Assembly: GCA_033064195.1 (NCBI GenBank)
Contig: JARBJD010000046.1
Coordinates: forward strand, 124,001 to 188,000
Reading direction: 5' to 3'
Source of the DNA: Blattamonas nauphoetae
Lineage: Eukaryota > Preaxostyla > Oxymonadida
Length of the DNA stretch: 64,000 nt
The notes beneath the pieces are model-generated. The model was not told the origin of the DNA. It saw only the letters and a program-made list of their open reading frames with translations, and searched no databases. Each line of letters begins with the position of its first letter. The stretch's first letter is position 1. Made by a program: the position numbers and the translations under genes. Below are positions 61,531-64,000 of this stretch, one piece after another.

Positions 61531-63488
61531 TCGCTGTTGACAAACTACCAAATCGCATGGGAAAGTACGCAACGCAAGTACTTAGGAAAAATCTCGGCGG
61601 AAGAGATTGCGCTCAATACAGAACCTGCGACCGTGATGGAAGGAATCAAGGAAAGAAAAAGAGTTTAATCTGTCTCACAAAACAAGGAACACAGTTTTGT
61701 GGAGCAATTTTTGACAACTCACAACCCCACTTTTTACAACATGTGTGTCGTCTCATTAAGCCAGATTCAACACTTCCCTCTATGTTCCAACCAATACCTC
61801 GCAATGCACCTCAGCAACCGGAAATATCAGAATCAATCTCGAATGAAGAACTACAGACAGTCATATTTCTCATTCTACAATTGATTGCCAAAGCATGAAC
61901 TTCTGACAATTAATCAGGATCAGACAACTTTCAGAATCTAATTCAAGCACAACTTCAATACGGACAACGCCCTCCAAACATTGCATCAGAAGATCTCTTC
62001 CCTCGTCTAAGCAGAAGACAAATATCATCATAAATAATAATGTATTCTCAAGCTATCATTGGTGGCCATCTCAACGAACATCCAACATCGATGTCGTCTT
62101 GCTGCGATGGAGCAACAACCAGTGGGCGATCGTTCAATATTTATGTGCTGCATAATGTAACAAAGATGTCGGAACCAATTCTCTACACTGTCAGAGAAGA
62201 ACGCAAGGACGCTGTGACCTATGAACGGAGTTTTAAACGAGAGCATCACGGAACTCAACAGTTAAGGCATTACTGTCTCGAGCATCTGTTCCGATGGATT
62301 CTCTGCTCGGGTGAATGTGTGGAAACCAAGTGACAAAAATATGCTTGGTTTCTGACCATTGGATTGGCTTTGCGTGGCCCATAGACTGAATAATTCAGTC
62401 AAAATGGCGATGGAGGATTGTGCATTTCTTAAGCAGACTCAAAATGACATAAGGCAGTTTTGTCACATGGTTAACACAAAACACAAGCAAGAATTCTCAT
62501 CAAAAGCTCCCAAATTTGTTGAAACGAGATCGGTTTGGATTGCGCAGTTTACATTTGGGTAATAAAGAACATGAGACAATGCGAAGCGCTCCCAGAAGTT
62601 CGGAATGGGGAATACCAATTACAAGACTTCATTCAACTGCATCGCGTGTGTTCACCACAATTTTTTGTAGTGTCTGTTTTCCCAATTCTTGTGTCGTTGT
62701 TTCATCATTACAAATATCTGAAGTATCGTTTCCCACAGACAAACGGCGGATGGATTCCAGACATCAAGAAATTTGAAGATTGGATTTGGCACTACACATT
62801 CGCAACTTAACTTGGATCCACTCCTGCATTCGCCCATTCACTGACAGAGAATTACTCAATCAGCAGGATGACTAACAAAATGAATCAATTCTATCTCAAA
62901 TGCCTTCCAGACTCACGAGGGATGCTGCTCCAAGTTGGGCATCGGAAATTACAAATTTTACATCAGATTCTGATGACGATGAAGAAGACGAAGACTACCA
63001 GGAACCATCAGCAAATGTGCCTTCATCTGAACCAGAATTTGATACAAATGAATATTCAGGATCGCCCGTAGCAATTGTTTTAGCACAGCAAAAACTTAAT
63101 AAGGAATCTGCGCGGAGGATAAGAGCAAAAGAGGCAAAAGGAATTGTTTCTGAACAACACCAAAACGACTCTCTGAAAACTTTTCCAGGTTTTGTTGAAA
63201 ATCAGGAATATAGTGACTTTCTTTCAACTGTTGATTGGCTCTCTATCACGCAACTGCTCCAAATTTTGCGACATGGCCCTTCAGTCGAGGTACTGTACCT
63301 TTCAACATGGTTCATAAAAAACAGTGTTTGATTTTTGGGAAGCAGGCTCCAAAACAAACTTACCATGGGGAGTGTATGCAGAACTTGCATTAACTTTCCT
63401 CTACACACCCGCAACTGAAGCCTCTTGTGAAAGAGAAATCTCACGAATATGGAGACAGTATGGAGACAGTGGGTACAAACTTAAATGA
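61506..63488 (+). pseudogene. Degraded BED-finger hAT transposase gene
   Basis: Pieces lie in family order on the plus strand. A BED-like finger region (LICLTKQGTQFCGAIF...HFLQHVCRLI) lies near 61,660-61,770. SSCCDGATTSGRSFNIYVL, with the candidate first Asp, is near 62,095. WLCVAHRLNNSVKMAM is near 62,362. SDSDDDEEDEDYQEP, an acidic linker, lies near 62,960. WGVYAELALTFLYTPATEAS followed by CEREISRIWRQYG, the dimerisation domain with the conserved Glu, lies near 63,365-63,470. The frame changes several times and stop codons intervene, so the gene is dead. No terminal repeats found. Confidence 0.6.
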
Positions 63489-64000
63489 GCTTCAATTCAA
63501 GCTTTGATGACAGTATCAATCAGTTCAAAGGAAATTCCTAAAATTCTATCAATATTTTGGGTAATTCAACATAAATTCTTTAATTACACAATTACACTGA
63601 TCATTCTTGTATTATTTGTGTAGTAAAAACCATTTCACCGTGATTTCTGATCACCATCTTTCAAAAAAGTCGTTTAAGGAGGAGGCGGTTGCAATGGGTC
63701 GAGGCGGGCGGAATGGGAGGAGGCGGCGTTTCTTTTGCCATGCCAAGTGACATATTTTTCAAGCAGGCCGTTTTCCTTGCACCTTTTTCGACTTGACATG
63801 AAATTTCCCCTTCTTTGAAGTCGACCAGACACAAGAACCGAATGCCGGAGTGATATTTTGTGAATAGAGTGTAACACAGAACAATGAGAACACGATCTCG
63901 AAGTATACCTGTGTGGTCTGGCCTGACCAAGAGGAAATCACGCCGTTTCAAGGCCACCCACTGGCCACAAGATGTCTGAATATGGGTGAGGGTTTCTGGT
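63489..64000. other. Window end, no recognised gene
   Basis: A GC-rich stretch near 63,680-63,740 and a segment near 63,825-63,855 related to repeats at 10,405-10,450 and 25,625-25,670. A minus-strand frame from 63,957 (ALKRRDFLLVRPDHTGILRD) has no family I know. Confidence 0.35.

Noticed and set aside
1-64000. tRNA, rRNA or other structured RNA genes
   Set aside because: Scanning by eye found no tRNA-like cloverleaf with A and B boxes and no rRNA-like stretch. A covariance-model search would be needed to exclude small RNAs such as snoRNAs in introns.

Overview
The window looks like nuclear DNA of a unicellular eukaryote. Host genes carry short GT-AG introns (31 to 114 nt), sit close together, and encode typical eukaryotic proteins: profilin, a kelch/FYVE protein, a TTLL3/8-like tubulin glycylase, fibrillarin, a RING protein resembling PHRF1, and a glutaredoxin-fold protein. 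A tubulin glycylase suggests a cell with a flagellum. A flagellated protist, perhaps a metamonad such as an oxymonad, is my guess from gene style and transposon content. It is not a demonstrated identity.

Layout. Positions 1-10,080 are a compact host gene block: the end of an unknown gene, profilin (+), kelch-FYVE (+), TTLL (+), fibrillarin (-), RING protein (-), glutaredoxin-like (+). Positions 10,990-21,424 are a 10.4 kb tandem array of 76 nearly identical 137/138-bp units. Each unit looks like one exon (85/86 nt) plus one intron (52 nt), and single diverged relatives of the exon lie on both sides. A 21-bp minisatellite follows. Positions 22,263-25,052 hold one long uninterrupted ORF: a hAT-type transposase fused to a C-terminal OTU-type cysteine protease domain. 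Positions 25.6-32.3 kb are a patchwork of inverted-repeat elements, a Merlin/IS1016-like relic and another DDE transposase relic.

Positions 32,289-57,172 are a single 24.9 kb Polinton/Maverick-type element, treated here as a fossil. It has AG...CT ends, terminal inverted repeats of about 2.4 kb and a perfect 6-bp target duplication. It carries a protein-primed family B polymerase with an internal HNH-like insert, an rve integrase, a packaging ATPase, two paralogous capsid-like proteins, two small paralogous virion-type proteins and a Peptidase S74-domain protein. Its left repeat holds a 592-bp MITE. A complete 2.5 kb PIF/Harbinger-like transposon is nested at the edge of the S74 gene. Two AT-rich start-site motifs appear to divide its genes into a replication class and a virion class.

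Positions 57.5-64 kb are a transposon graveyard. They include a head-to-head pair of CRESS-DNA virus Rep-like fossils and three hAT relics. Splice models and paralogy calls were made by eye from the sequence. No database search was possible.
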